This document shows, one piece after another, positions 1 to 8,615 of a stretch of 64,000 nt of DNA (position 1 is its first letter; every line of letters starts with the position of its first letter). The DNA is from Posidoniimonas polymericola. Lineage in GTDB: Bacteria > Planctomycetota > Planctomycetia > Pirellulales > Lacipirellulaceae. A program made the position numbers and the translations under genes. The notes under the pieces are model-generated. The model saw only the letters and a list, made by a program, of their open reading frames with translations. It was not told where the DNA came from and did not search any database. Location of the stretch: positions 1 through 64,000 of the forward strand of contig NZ_SJPO01000007.1 in assembly GCF_007859935.1 (NCBI RefSeq), read 5' to 3'.

Positions 1-240
1 ACCTCGACTAGATCGCCTCGCAGTGACGAATTGGCGTGCGCAAATCGCGTGCCGAACAGTATTGGGACAGGTCCAGTTTGCATAAACGCAATGCTTAAGA
101 GCCCCACCCGTAGCTGCGTAACTGGACCTGTCCCCGTTTTACTCCAACCTCGACTAGATCGCCTCGCAGTGACGAATTGGCGTGCGCAAATCGCGTGCCG
201 AACAGTATTGGGCCTGTCCCCGTTTTAATCCCGTGCTAAA
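1..240. repeat. REP-like repeat cluster: 66-bp direct repeat around a 15-bp inverted repeat
   Basis: Positions 1-66 and 147-212 are identical, giving a 66-bp direct repeat with an 80-bp spacer. The spacer holds a perfect inverted repeat: GGGACAGGTCCAGTT at 64-78 and its complement AACTGGACCTGTCCC at 120-134. A TGTCCCCGTTTTA motif follows both units, near 129-141 and 214-226. Motifs of this kind resemble REP sequences mobilised by IS200-like TnpA-REP (RAYT) enzymes, but no such gene is present here. The first copy starts at the window edge, so the array may continue to the left. No gene is supported in 1-348. Confidence 0.8.
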
Positions 241-348
241 TTCTGCGTGGTTTTCGGCGGAAATGAGCCACCCGGTCGGCGAAAATGCAGATGCAGTGTG
301 TACGCATCGGTACATTCGCCATTGAAACCCCAACCACAGGGAGCGAGC

Positions 349-1224
349 ATGGGTCGGCCACGGGTGCTGGATGAGGGGAAGCAGCGGGAGGTTTGTGCGT
401 TGCTCACGGCGGGGATGACCGTCGGTGAGGCGGCCGCGTATGTCGGCTGCTGCGAGAAGACGATCCGGCGGGAGCAGCGGCGCGATGAGGACTTTGACGA
501 GCGGGTGCGGCGCGCCCGGGTGGCGGCGCGGCTGGGGCCGCTGCAGGCGGTGCGCAACGCGGCGGCGACCCACTGGCGGGCCGCGGCGTGGCTGGTCGAC
601 CGACAGGATCGCCAGGAAGAGCGCGAGCGGCGGGCGCGGCGCGATCGGGCTAAGCTCACGCAGCAACGGGCCGATGCCAAACCGACCAAGCCGCCCCAGC
701 CGTGGAACCTCGAGCAAGAGATCCAACAAATCGCTTCCGCCCGGCCGCCGGCAGTTAAACCGACTCCCCACAACCGAACGTTGCCTCCCACGAGCCCCCG
801 GCCTGAGCCGGGGGAGCCGGTCAGCGCCGCCACGCCGCCTCCCGCCCTCACGAAGAAGCGGCCTTCGCCGGTCGCCGCGGCGCTCAGCGAAATGGCCAGC
901 CAGCTCGCCGCGTCGGCCAACAGGCAGTTGGACGGTCAGGAGAAGGTCGAGTCCCAGCGAGCGGCGGCGCCTGTGCGTCGGACAAAACCCGCAGCAGGTG
1001 GTTCGGCCGGGACCACCATAGAGCCGACCGTCGAGCCTCGGGGAGAAGGCAAGAACGAACCGAGCGAAGGCTCCAGCGGTCGGAGTTTTGTCCCCTCGCT
1101 GCGGATATTCGGACAAAACGCGGGCGACCCAAAAACGTTGATCTGCCCTGAGCCTCCGGCGTTAGCCGGGGGAGCCGAACCGAAGCCGGCGGCGTGCCGA
1201 GCGGGTCGTTGCTCCGGGGGCTGA
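349..1224 (+). CDS. Helix-turn-helix protein with a long disordered tail
   Basis: Predicted protein of 291 residues. The start is the ATG at 349, preceded by an AGGGAG site; the reading frame is open further upstream but enters the repeat cluster. Residues 1-50 form a homeodomain-like HTH (motif TVGEAAAYVG at about 23-32, then a basic recognition helix with KTIRREQ), typical of small planctomycete HTH proteins and of phage terminase small-subunit N termini. An Arg-rich helical stretch follows to about residue 110; the rest is rich in Pro, Ala and Arg and looks disordered. The last 45 codons run over a palindromic repeat (arms at 1086-1093 and 1111-1118), so the natural C terminus may have been replaced by repeat-derived sequence. 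The target is unknown. Confidence 0.6.
   Translation: MGRPRVLDEGKQREVCALLTAGMTVGEAAAYVGCCEKTIRREQRRDEDFDERVRRARVAARLGPLQAVRNAAATHWRAAAWLVDRQDRQEERERRARRDRAKLTQQRADAKPTKPPQPWNLEQEIQQIASARPPAVKPTPHNRTLPPTSPRPEPGEPVSAATPPPALTKKRPSPVAAALSEMASQLAASANRQLDGQEKVESQRAAAPVRRTKPAAGGSAGTTIEPTVEPRGEGKNEPSEGSSGRSFVPSLRIFGQNAGDPKTLICPEPPALAGGAEPKPAACRAGRCSGG
1086..1118. repeat. Palindromic repeat of the TTTTGTCC family, copy 1
   Basis: TTTTGTCC at 1086-1093 is mirrored by GGACAAAA at 1111-1118 with a 17-nt loop. It belongs to the same family as the copies near 17224, 17341, 26247 and 26384. Here it lies inside the 3' part of an open reading frame. Confidence 0.7.
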
Positions 1225-1267
1225 CGCCCCGCGGCTCTTGTTACGCGAGGATCAGTGTTTGTCGGAA

Positions 1268-1747
1268 TCAGTCGTCAAAGCGGATCTCGAGGACCTCGAA
1301 CTTGTTGACGCCCGCCGGCACTTCGATCTCGGCCACCTCGCCGACCTTCTTGCCGATCAGGCCCTGGGCCAGCGGGCTGGTGACGTTGATGCGTCCCTCG
1401 TCGATGTCCTCCTCGCCGGCGCCGACCATGGTGAACTCCTCGGTGTCGCCGAAGTCGAGATCCTTGACCTTCACGGTGCAGCCGAAGACGACCTCGTCCT
1501 TGGGGAGCCGCGACATATCGACGATCGACGCCTTGGCGAGCTTGGTCTTAAGCGAGTTGATCTTGGCCTGCAGCATGCCCTGCGACTCGCGGGCGCCGTG
1601 GTACTCGGCGTTCTCCTTGAGGTCGCCCTCGGCGCGGGCCTCGGCGATCCGCTTGGTGATCTCCGGCATCTGCACGTCTTCCATCTGTTCCAGCTCGGCG
1701 CGGATCTTCTCGTAGCCGGCGCGGGTCATGGGAACGGCGTCGCTCAT
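1268..1747 (-). CDS. greA: Transcription elongation factor GreA
   Basis: Protein of 159 residues, the usual GreA length. It rescues backtracked RNA polymerase by stimulating cleavage of the nascent transcript through the secondary channel. Residues 1-75 form the two-helix coiled coil; the tip carries the conserved acidic pair in GDLKENAEY (Asp42 and Glu45). The C-terminal half has the FKBP-like fold with the conserved [15 protein letters not shown] stretch. The start at [12 protein letters not shown] was preferred over an in-frame extension of nine codons because it matches GreA N termini. It lies downstream of the zinc-ribbon gene on the same strand, with a terminator between them, so it probably has its own promoter. 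Confidence 0.96.
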   Translation of the reverse strand: MSDAVPMTRAGYEKIRAELEQMEDVQMPEITKRIAEARAEGDLKENAEYHGARESQGMLQAKINSLKTKLAKASIVDMSRLPKDEVVFGCTVKVKDLDFGDTEEFTMVGAGEEDIDEGRINVTSPLAQGLIGKKVGEVAEIEVPAGVNKFEVLEIRFDD

Positions 1748-1785
1748 AGCACAGCTCACTCGGTCGGGTCGCAATCGGACGGTTC

Positions 1786-1823
1786 AAAAAAGAAGCAGGG
1801 CCTTCTCCGTCAGAAGGCCCCGC
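1786..1823 (-). terminator. Rho-independent terminator after the zinc-ribbon gene
   Basis: Read on the minus strand, a GC-rich stem (AGCGGGGCCTTCT paired with AGAAGGCCCTGC) is followed by a run of six T residues. It sits between the zinc-ribbon gene, which ends at 1911, and greA. Confidence 0.8.
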
Positions 1824-1910
1824 TGGTGGAATCTATTTTGGGGGCTGCCCGGGCCGCTGTAAAGGCCGATCGGGCGGGGTTCGTGGGGCCGGCGGCGGCA
1901 GAATGGGGGT

Positions 1911-2621
1911 CTAATCCGCCAGGTAGAGCACCGCCCCGCACGACTGGCAGAAGGCCGGGCGGGACATGGCCAGCGTGTTCTGCATGTTGAGGGTGACCTG
2001 ATTCCCGCAGCCGGTGCAGGTCTTGTTCTCAACCGCCGACATGCCGCTGGCGCCCTTGGACTTGATAACCCGGCTGTACTCGGCGCGGAAGTCGCCCGGC
2101 AGCTTTTTTTCGGCCGCAACGCGTTCGCCCTCGATCCGGGTGATCTCCGCGCGGATCGAGTCGGCCGAGTCTTCGACGTGCTTGGTGACGCGGGCCAGCT
2201 CCTGCTTGCCCTGCTCGAGGTTGGCGTCGGCCTGGCCGGCGGCCTCGACCAGGGTGTCGACCCGGCCGAGGGCCTCGAGGATCTCGTCCTCCATGACGCT
2301 GTTGGCCATCTCGGCGGCGGCGATCTGCTCGGTCAGGGCGTGGTACTCCTTGTTGCTGGAGCACTCGTTGAGCTTGACTTTCCAGTTGCCGATCCGGTCC
2401 TCGCAGCTCCGCAGGTCGAGCTGCTTGGCGTCGGCCGCCATGCGGGTCTGCTTGACCAGCTCGTGGGCGGCGGCGGCGGCGGCCTCGAGCTTCGCGACGC
2501 TCGCCTTGTGCGCCTGGATCTGCTTGGGGCCGCGCTCGAGCCGGCCGCTCAGGTCGGCAAGCTGCTCCAGCAGCCGGTGCAGCTCCTGGAGCGTTTCGGC
2601 GGGCACCGTGGTTGTCGACAT
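1911..2621 (-). CDS. Coiled-coil protein with C-terminal C4 zinc ribbon
   Basis: Protein of 236 residues. Residues 10-180 are a long Glu/Lys/Ala-rich coiled coil, and the C terminus has a four-cysteine zinc ribbon: CTGC at about 202-205 and CQSC at about 225-228. This is the arrangement of the C4-type zinc-ribbon (zf-RING_7/DUF164-like) family found in many bacteria, whose biochemical role is not well established; nucleic-acid or ribosome-associated roles have been proposed for relatives. The start MSTTTVPAETLQ was chosen over a 17-codon upstream extension. The gene is monocistronic, closed by the terminator at 1786-1823. Confidence 0.85.
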   Translation of the reverse strand: MSTTTVPAETLQELHRLLEQLADLSGRLERGPKQIQAHKASVAKLEAAAAAAHELVKQTRMAADAKQLDLRSCEDRIGNWKVKLNECSSNKEYHALTEQIAAAEMANSVMEDEILEALGRVDTLVEAAGQADANLEQGKQELARVTKHVEDSADSIRAEITRIEGERVAAEKKLPGDFRAEYSRVIKSKGASGMSAVENKTCTGCGNQVTLNMQNTLAMSRPAFCQSCGAVLYLAD

Positions 2622-2716
2622 CGAGAAGCCAATTTCGGAAGGAGGAGTGGCCGGCAACCGAGCCGGCCTCAAGTAGTAGTTTTAGGCTCTGGGGCTCGGG
2701 TTGCCAATCGCCGACG

Positions 2717-3703
2717 CTACGGTGGGGCAAATCCAATCGTGGCCCGCAGGGGGCGGTGGTTGGATCCGGCGGCGTCGCCGACCCAGGTCGACTCGCACGC
2801 CAGGTCGGTCGTCAGCAGGCACTGGTCGATCGGGATGCCGATCAGGCGGCCGACGATCGGCACATCGCCCGGGTAGGTGTAGGTCAGGCCGCGTTGCAGG
2901 GAGGTGTCTCGCAGGCCGGTCTGGGCGACGAACTCGCTCAGCCGCGGGCACCACGGCGTTTGGTTGCAGTCGCCGACCAGCACGGCGGGCAGCGGGCTGG
3001 CCTCGAGCCACTGCTTGACTACTTGTGTGCGGTAGTCCTGGCAGTGGCAGCCAAAGCTCGAGGTAGGCCGCGTGTCGTGGGAGCAGAGCAGGCGGATCTC
3101 TTGCTGCTGGAACCGCACCACCGCCGCCAGGCAGTTTGGCGGTCGTGGCAGCCCAGAGGTGAGCAGTTCTACCGGGCCTCCGTTGCGGACCGCGACCGCG
3201 TACTCGTCGTGCACCCGCGTCTGGTAGCCAGGGATGTCGAGTCGCTGCTGCTCCCGCAGTTCGTCCGGCAGCTCGCAGAGCAACGCCACATCAACGCCGC
3301 TGTCGCGCACCGCCGCGATCGCCGCGAGGGGGTCCGGGTGATCGCGCCAGGTGTTCCACGAGAGCAGCGTGAATGTGGCGTCGGGGCGGGCGCCGCTGTG
3401 GGGCGTCAGCCACGGCCAGATCACCCACAGGTTAACAGCAACGGCCGCCAACGCGACGAATCGGGTCGGCCAGCCGCTACGCAACCACCACGCCGCGGCG
3501 GCCAGCCCCAGGCCGAGCAGCATCAGCTGCGGGCGGAACGGCGTCACCATGCGTGCCGACCAGTGGTGCTGGTCGCAGAACGCAAACACCGACGCCGCCA
3601 CCGTTGCACAGGACAGCAGCAACACCAGCCACTTGGCGAGCCACGGGAGCAGTCGGAAGGGGGGGCGGTCTGGTTCGGGCAGCGGGGGGAGGTCGTCCGG
3701 CAT
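2717..3703 (-). CDS. Membrane-anchored endonuclease/exonuclease/phosphatase-family protein
   Basis: Protein of 328 residues. Three hydrophobic segments (about 20-43, 55-72 and 80-97) precede an EEP-fold domain from about residue 105 to the end. Recognisable active-site motifs are LSWNTWRDHPD (first strand, Asn), CELPDE (metal-binding Glu), GDCNQTP (Asp and Asn), a late IDQCL Asp and the terminal SNHRPL His. The family hydrolyses phosphodiester bonds in DNA, phosphoinositides or sphingomyelin; this domain arrangement does not show which. The active site would probably face the periplasm. It lies 12 bp downstream of the CheY-like gene and is probably cotranscribed with it. Confidence 0.85.
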   Translation of the reverse strand: MPDDLPPLPEPDRPPFRLLPWLAKWLVLLLSCATVAASVFAFCDQHHWSARMVTPFRPQLMLLGLGLAAAAWWLRSGWPTRFVALAAVAVNLWVIWPWLTPHSGARPDATFTLLSWNTWRDHPDPLAAIAAVRDSGVDVALLCELPDELREQQRLDIPGYQTRVHDEYAVAVRNGGPVELLTSGLPRPPNCLAAVVRFQQQEIRLLCSHDTRPTSSFGCHCQDYRTQVVKQWLEASPLPAVLVGDCNQTPWCPRLSEFVAQTGLRDTSLQRGLTYTYPGDVPIVGRLIGIPIDQCLLTTDLACESTWVGDAAGSNHRPLRATIGFAPP

Positions 3704-3715
3704 ACCGCGGCTCGG

Positions 3716-4105
3716 CTAACCCAGCAGCCGCTTGACGCTCTCGATCAGCCGGTCCATCGGGAACGGCTTGCGGAGGTAGTCGTCGACGCCAAGCATCTCG
3801 GCGTAGGCCTTGTGGCGGCTCCCCTCATTGGCCGTGATCATGATCACCCGCGGCGGGTCTTCGCGTGTGCGGCGGAGCTTCTCCAGCACCAGGAAGCCGC
3901 TCCGCTTCGGCATCATCATGTCCAGAATCACCAGGGACGGGTTCTCACGCTCGGTCAGGGCCAGGCCCTGGTTGCCGTCTCGCGCGACGAGGACCTCGTA
4001 GCCGTTTGACTCGAGGGCGAGCCGCAGCGACTCAATAATCTCGGCGTCGTCGTCAACCAGCAGCACGCGTTTGGCTTCGCCGTCGGTGGCGGATTTATTG
4101 GCCAT
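3716..4105 (-). CDS. CheY-like single-domain response regulator
   Basis: Protein of 129 residues made only of a receiver domain. The acidic pocket is VDDDAE (Asp18-Asp20), the phosphoacceptor is Asp62 in ILDMMMP, the switch Thr91 is in MITANEG and the conserved Lys113 is in LRKPFP, so the domain should be phosphorylatable. There is no output domain, so it must act through a partner protein. No histidine kinase is nearby. The next gene downstream, 12 bp away, is the EEP-family membrane protein. Confidence 0.93.
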   Translation of the reverse strand: MANKSATDGEAKRVLLVDDDAEIIESLRLALESNGYEVLVARDGNQGLALTERENPSLVILDMMMPKRSGFLVLEKLRRTREDPPRVIMITANEGSRHKAYAEMLGVDDYLRKPFPMDRLIESVKRLLG

Positions 4106-4273
4106 TGCTTTCCATCGTAGGCGTCACAGGAACCACGCGGCCGCCGGCGCCGCCGGCAGGTCCTCGCAGGGCCCCTAAATCAATGCGGGGATAAGCCTTT
4201 AGATATATCGGGTGGGGGGCCGTTTTCAAAGGCGCCTGCACCCTTTGCGAGCGGATTTCCGCGATCCGCTGGG

Positions 4274-5398
4274 CTAGGCCGCCGCCCGGACCGAGCCCAG
4301 GCCGAGCAGCCCGGCGCAGATTTCAGCGATCCGCAGGGCGGCGTCGGGCCGGGAAATCGCCTCGCTGGCCTTGGTCATCTGGGCCCGCCGGAGGTCGTTT
4401 GTCAGGAGCTCGGTGAGTTGACGTGACAGGCCAATTTCTAGCGGCTCGCTGGCATTCTCCATCGCCGACACCGCACAGCCGGCCGCGACGTGATTCGCCG
4501 CGTTGGCCGCCTGCTGGTTCTCGGGGGCCGCGGGGTCTGGCACCAAAATCGAAGGCAGCCCGGCCGCGGCCAGCTCTGCCAGGGTCGACGCCCCGGCCCG
4601 GCAGATCGCCAGGTCGCTTGCGGCAAACGCCGTAGCGATCTCGTCGAGCTGCGTCACAACCAGTGCGTCGAGGCCCGAGGCCTGGTACGCCTGCTCGACC
4701 TTCTGCAGCTGGCCTTGGCCGGCCTGGTGGACGATCCGCCAGCCCTCGAGTTGCTGCGGGACCTGCGTGAGGGCCGCGACCACTCCGCGGTTGAGGTTCT
4801 CGGCCCGTTTGCCGTTCGCCCCGGCCATGACGAGCAGCTGTTTCTGGCCGGCGTGTTCGGCGACCAGACGCGGGACGCCGTCGAAGTCAGCGCGGGTCGG
4901 CGTGCCGGTCACGACCAGCGGCGTCTCGACCGGCATGCCGGTCTGCGACTCGGGGTGCGACAGGCAGACCGCCTCGGCGAAGCCGCCGAGCGCGCGGGCC
5001 GTGCGCGACGGGCGGGCGTTGGCCTCGAGCAGCACGAACGGCGTCCGGCGGCTGTGGGCGGCCCGCGCCATCACGGCCGAAACTGGCCCGCCGAGCGCCA
5101 GCAGCAGGGAGGCGTTTTTCTCGCCGAGCAGCCAGCGGGAGGCCCAGTAGCCCGCCGCGTTGTCCGTCAGGTAGCGGATCCCCTCGAGCGGGCTCCGCGG
5201 CATCGGCTGGGCCGGCACCGACAGGTAGTTGTGGCAGACCGTGAGCGCCTCGTGACGCTCGCTCGGCTCGCCGCTGCCGACAAACGAGAGCTCTAGCTTG
5301 GGGCAGAGCTGCGAGAGCTGCTTCGCGACGGCGAGGCCCGGGTACAGGTTTCCCAGGCAACCACCGCCGGCAAGGACCAGGTGCGGGCTTCGGATCAT
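4274..5398 (-). CDS. MurG-like glycosyltransferase (divergent)
   Basis: Protein of 374 residues with the GT-B architecture of MurG, which adds GlcNAc to lipid I to make lipid II. The N-terminal glycine loop reads AGGGCLGNLYPGLAVA; canonical MurG has GGTGGHxxPxxA, so the His usually found in this loop is Asn here. The C-terminal half has CRAGASTLAELAAAG and PENQQAANA, which match the MurG sugar-nucleotide site. The ATG at 5398 was chosen over a TTG six codons upstream. It lies downstream of a Mur-ligase-like gene with two hairpins between them. It could be the working MurG of this organism or a paralogue acting on another nucleotide sugar. Confidence 0.75.
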   Translation of the reverse strand: MIRSPHLVLAGGGCLGNLYPGLAVAKQLSQLCPKLELSFVGSGEPSERHEALTVCHNYLSVPAQPMPRSPLEGIRYLTDNAAGYWASRWLLGEKNASLLLALGGPVSAVMARAAHSRRTPFVLLEANARPSRTARALGGFAEAVCLSHPESQTGMPVETPLVVTGTPTRADFDGVPRLVAEHAGQKQLLVMAGANGKRAENLNRGVVAALTQVPQQLEGWRIVHQAGQGQLQKVEQAYQASGLDALVVTQLDEIATAFAASDLAICRAGASTLAELAAAGLPSILVPDPAAPENQQAANAANHVAAGCAVSAMENASEPLEIGLSRQLTELLTNDLRRAQMTKASEAISRPDAALRIAEICAGLLGLGSVRAAA

Positions 5399-5423
5399 GG
5401 CGGCAGGCAAGGACAAAGGAAAA

Positions 5424-5445
5424 GGGCCGGGCGAACGCCCGGCCC
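5424..5445 (-). terminator. GC-rich hairpin upstream of the MurG-like gene
   Basis: Perfect 10-bp stem GGGCCGGGCG with an AA (TT) loop, followed on the minus strand by a T-rich stretch (TTTTCCTTTG). It lies only about 25 bp upstream of the MurG-like start, so it could stop transcription from the Mur-ligase-like gene or act as a 5' leader attenuator. Confidence 0.6.
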
Positions 5446-5460
5446 AAGGGGGGTGTATCC

Positions 5461-5499
5461 GCTGAGTCGCCGGGGCGGCAAGCCGCCCCGGCGCTCAGC
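5461..5499. terminator. Long GC hairpin between the two Mur-like genes
   Basis: Near-perfect stem (GCTGAG, one bulged T, then CGCCGGGGCGG) with a CAAG loop. It has no T-run of its own but is in tandem with the hairpin at 5424-5445. It may be part of a tandem terminator or an mRNA-stabilising stem. Confidence 0.5.
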
Positions 5500-5666
5500 G
5501 CGTAAGCTTCATCGTGAAGCACCACAAGGAGCGGTTGACCCAGTTACCGCGGTCCCTTGTGGCAGCAAGCTCCAACCCAGGGGAGGGTGGCGACGCTAGA
5601 CCCCGCAATCTGGCGCCGGCCGACGATGAAGCTACAGCATGGTTTGTGTTGCGGCGTGTGGCCGCG

Positions 5667-7085
5667 TTATGGCATGGTGACCGGCTCCCGGGTGTTGGCG
5701 ATTCGCAGCTCCAGGAGTTGCTTGACCAGCCCCTCCTCGGCGCGGCGGCAGGCGGGCGGCTTGGGCACACCCGCCAATACCACGGTGTCGCCGGGATCGG
5801 CCAGGCCGAGCGCCAACGCGATTGCGCTGAAGCGGTCTTCGACTTGTTTCGTTTGGCACGGCTCGCCCGAAGGCTCGCCGTCGCGGGGCAGGATGACCAT
5901 GTCGCCCAGCGAGGTCGCCACCGTGCACACCGCCGCGGGCGGGTTCTCCGGCAGCACCACGATGACCCGTCCGGTCGTGGTCCGGCGGGCGGCGTTGAGC
6001 GCGGCCCGGACCCGCTCGGGCGTGGCGCCGCGGTCTAGTTGGACAGTGAACGACTGGCCGCACGTCGTGGGCTGCATGATCCCCGGCGGGTGCGGCGCCG
6101 CTTCGGCTCCGGTCGCGGCCTTGTCAAGCGCCAAGCCCAGAGCGTGGGCCGAGGCGATTGCGGCCAGGTAGTCGAGCGCGAACGCTTCGCCGCCGATCGG
6201 CAGGCTGACCGCCGTGGTCGTGCAGCCGATGGTGACCATCAGCACCTGACCGCCGGCGCTGGATTCGATGATCGTGCCCTGCACGTCCGCCGGCTTGTCG
6301 AGGCCGTACGTCATGGTCAGCCCGTCGCGCTCGGCGGCCAGCTTGACGCAGTGGGGGTCGTTGACGTTGGTGACCAGCGTCGCGAACGGCGGCAGGTCAG
6401 CGACGAGCCGCGCGGCGAGCTGCCGCTCGTCCTCGGGGGAGCGGCCGCTGGAGCGATCGAAGTTTTGATTGGTCAGGCAGAGGAGGCCGAGCCGGACGCC
6501 GGCGTGGCTGTGCTGACGCAGCGAGCGGGGCGAGAGCTCGAGCACGGCGGCCTGGCAGCCGTCGGCGTCGCAGTCGCCAAGCCAGCGGGCCAGGCGGGCG
6601 GCGCCGGGCGCCGGGTGGTGGTTCTCGTTGGCGACCGAGCCGTTGAACTCGAGGTTGTCGACCAGGCAGCCGCAGCGTGTGCCGGCGTGCTTGAGGATGC
6701 TCGTGAGCAGCCGCGATACGGTTGACTTGCCGTGGGCCCCGGCAACGCCCGCCAGCGTCAGCGAGCGGCTGGGGTCGCCCACCAGCTGTTGGCAGAACTC
6801 GCCGTAAGCGACGCGGGCGTCCGAGACGACGAACTGCGGCACGTCGAAGATCGGCAGGTACTGATCGGTGACGATCGCCTTGGCGCCGCTCTCCACCGCC
6901 AGCTTGGCGGCCGCCGCGACGTCCTCGACGAAGCTGTCTACGGCGAAGTAGACGTCGCCGGGACGCGTGTCGGTGGCGTCGGTGGTGCAGCTCTCAGCGT
7001 AAATGCCCCGATCGCCGAACACCCGGGCATCCGCCAGGGTTTCGAGCAGGCATACGCCGGCCGGTTGTCTAAGACTGGTCTGCAC
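5667..7085 (-). CDS. Mur ligase family protein (MurE-like, divergent)
   Basis: Protein of 472 residues with a GTG start placed 6 nt after a strong AAGGAGG site. The N-terminal domain (about 1-105) resembles the MurE UDP-MurNAc domain. The ATP loop is GVAGAHGKST (Lys120), close to the GTNGKT of Mur ligases. The central domain keeps the NQNFD and ELSPRSL segments. The C-terminal domain is poorly conserved: I find no clear DNPR motif for diaminopimelate, and the final VVLAGVPK only loosely matches the AGKGHE of MurE. Mur ligases join amino acids to UDP-MurNAc in the cytoplasm; substrate specificity cannot be read here. The partner downstream is the MurG-like gene. Confidence 0.75.
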   Translation of the reverse strand: MQTSLRQPAGVCLLETLADARVFGDRGIYAESCTTDATDTRPGDVYFAVDSFVEDVAAAAKLAVESGAKAIVTDQYLPIFDVPQFVVSDARVAYGEFCQQLVGDPSRSLTLAGVAGAHGKSTVSRLLTSILKHAGTRCGCLVDNLEFNGSVANENHHPAPGAARLARWLGDCDADGCQAAVLELSPRSLRQHSHAGVRLGLLCLTNQNFDRSSGRSPEDERQLAARLVADLPPFATLVTNVNDPHCVKLAAERDGLTMTYGLDKPADVQGTIIESSAGGQVLMVTIGCTTTAVSLPIGGEAFALDYLAAIASAHALGLALDKAATGAEAAPHPPGIMQPTTCGQSFTVQLDRGATPERVRAALNAARRTTTGRVIVVLPENPPAAVCTVATSLGDMVILPRDGEPSGEPCQTKQVEDRFSAIALALGLADPGDTVVLAGVPKPPACRRAEEGLVKQLLELRIANTREPVTMP

Positions 7086-7260
7086 GCGCGGCCTCCTTGC
7101 CTGCGTGAGTGGCTGAATTGATGACCCCGTCCTTGGGGTGCGTGGATGTTCCGCGAATCCCCTACTGGCGTCAAGGGAAGTTCTTCGTGATCGCGAAACA
7201 ATCTCTCAAGTCGTAGTTTGGCAAGCACTTGCGAGTCGCTGGCGCCGCAGTCCGGCGACA

Positions 7261-7297
7261 AAAAAAGCCCGCCCCGGCGGGCTGCCGGGGCGGGCTT
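7261..7297 (-). terminator. Strong rho-independent terminator
   Basis: On the minus strand AAGCCCGCCCCGGC pairs with GCCGGGGCGGGCTT across a 5-nt loop and is followed by seven T residues. It lies just downstream of the Tyr-rich secreted protein gene that ends at 7327. Confidence 0.9.
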
Positions 7298-7326
7298 GGT
7301 GGACGCTTGTCCGCACGGAGTGGTCG

Positions 7327-8319
7327 TTACTTCGTTGACGACCAGATGCTGGCGTCGGACTTGATGTGACGCGGTGCGGGGGCCGGACGCTGGACCGCGG
7401 CCGAAACCTGCTGGACCCGGTTGTCCTGCTTGTAGACGGCGTTCCACACGGGGGCCGAAGGCGCCCGGGTCACGCGGTCGTTGCCATTCGGGGCGTACAG
7501 CTCGGGCGCGCGGAAGTAGGTCGCCTCGTCACCCTCAAGGACGCTGTCCTCATTCGGATTGGCCTCGGCGGGCGGCTTCTGACGCTGCTCGCGCACCGCG
7601 GCGTTCGGATCGATCGCCGGTGCGGGGGTCGGCTCGTTGCCGTACGACTGGCCGTAGTCTTGGCCGCCGTAGTTCGACGGCGACTCGGTGTAGATCGCCT
7701 GACTCGCGCCGCCGGCGCAGTTCGGGCAGCTCGACTCGTAGCCGGCCTGGACCGCCCCGCCGCAGCTGCTGCACGCCGAGCAGCCGGTGTCGCAGCAAGG
7801 GCTGACCGGCGAGAGCGTCACCGCGCGGTAGCCGGCCGTGTAGCTCGTGGGTGCGTAACCAACGCTGTAGCTGGCCGGTGCGTAGCCTGCGTTGTACGCC
7901 GTGGGGGCGTAACCAACATTGTACGAGGCGGGCGCGTAGCCAACGTTGTAGCTGGGGGGATAGGTCGGTTGGTAGGCGGCGGTGGCGTACGTGGTGCTGA
8001 CGGCCGGGTCGCCCATGCCGAACAACCGACGCAGGTACATCCCGGGGTACCAGCCAGGAGTGGTCGTGGTTTGGTAGACCGGCGAGTACGCCGGCTGGGC
8101 CGCGGGCATGTAGGCGGTTTGTGCCACGGGTATGTACGCGGTCTGGGCCGCGGGGGCGTAGCTCATCGCTGGTTGTGCGCAGGTCGAGCACTGGGCCGAG
8201 GCGACGCCGGCAGAAGCGGCTACGACAATGGCGACGCACAAGGCGGCGAGGCGGCGGATCGTGGCGGCGCTGGAAAGCATGGTTCGAGCTCGTAGCATGG
8301 TGAAGGCAGTCTTTCTCAT
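7327..8319 (-). CDS. Secreted Tyr/Ala/Pro-rich repeat protein
   Basis: Protein of about 330 residues. An N-terminal basic and hydrophobic segment ending in ASAGVASAQ (about residue 43) is a signal peptide. The body contains degenerate repeats: AQTAY-(I/M)-P units at about 55-75 and five or more SYNVGYAPA-type units at about 125-175. A Cys-rich patch follows (CCDTGCSACSSCGG and CPNCAGG), and the C-terminal third is disordered and charged. Planctomycetes encode many such low-complexity exported proteins, presumably for the cell surface; no enzymatic motif is present. The ATG at 8319 is taken as the start, but 8298 is also possible. Confidence 0.75.
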   Translation of the reverse strand: MRKTAFTMLRARTMLSSAATIRRLAALCVAIVVAASAGVASAQCSTCAQPAMSYAPAAQTAYIPVAQTAYMPAAQPAYSPVYQTTTTPGWYPGMYLRRLFGMGDPAVSTTYATAAYQPTYPPSYNVGYAPASYNVGYAPTAYNAGYAPASYSVGYAPTSYTAGYRAVTLSPVSPCCDTGCSACSSCGGAVQAGYESSCPNCAGGASQAIYTESPSNYGGQDYGQSYGNEPTPAPAIDPNAAVREQRQKPPAEANPNEDSVLEGDEATYFRAPELYAPNGNDRVTRAPSAPVWNAVYKQDNRVQQVSAAVQRPAPAPRHIKSDASIWSSTK

Positions 8320-8615
8320 ATATTGATGTAACCCCCAAACCACCCCTTGGGCAACCGATTACTGCCCCGGCTTGAACATTTGGAAGCAGATTTGTTCTGC
8401 ACGGTTTGGGCCGGATGTAACGGTTACCGACAACTCGAGGGCCAAGGAGCACGCGGCGAAACCCAGTTTACGCTGGGACCTGCCGCGCAGGTAAAGATTC
8501 CTCATCGCTCCGCCATGCCTGCAGAGCATTAACCACCGTCCAGAGCGGGGTTACGCGTTCGCCCGACCCCTGAAAGCGGGGCGAGCCAGCACGCGACATT
8601 CCTTGCCATCCTCTG

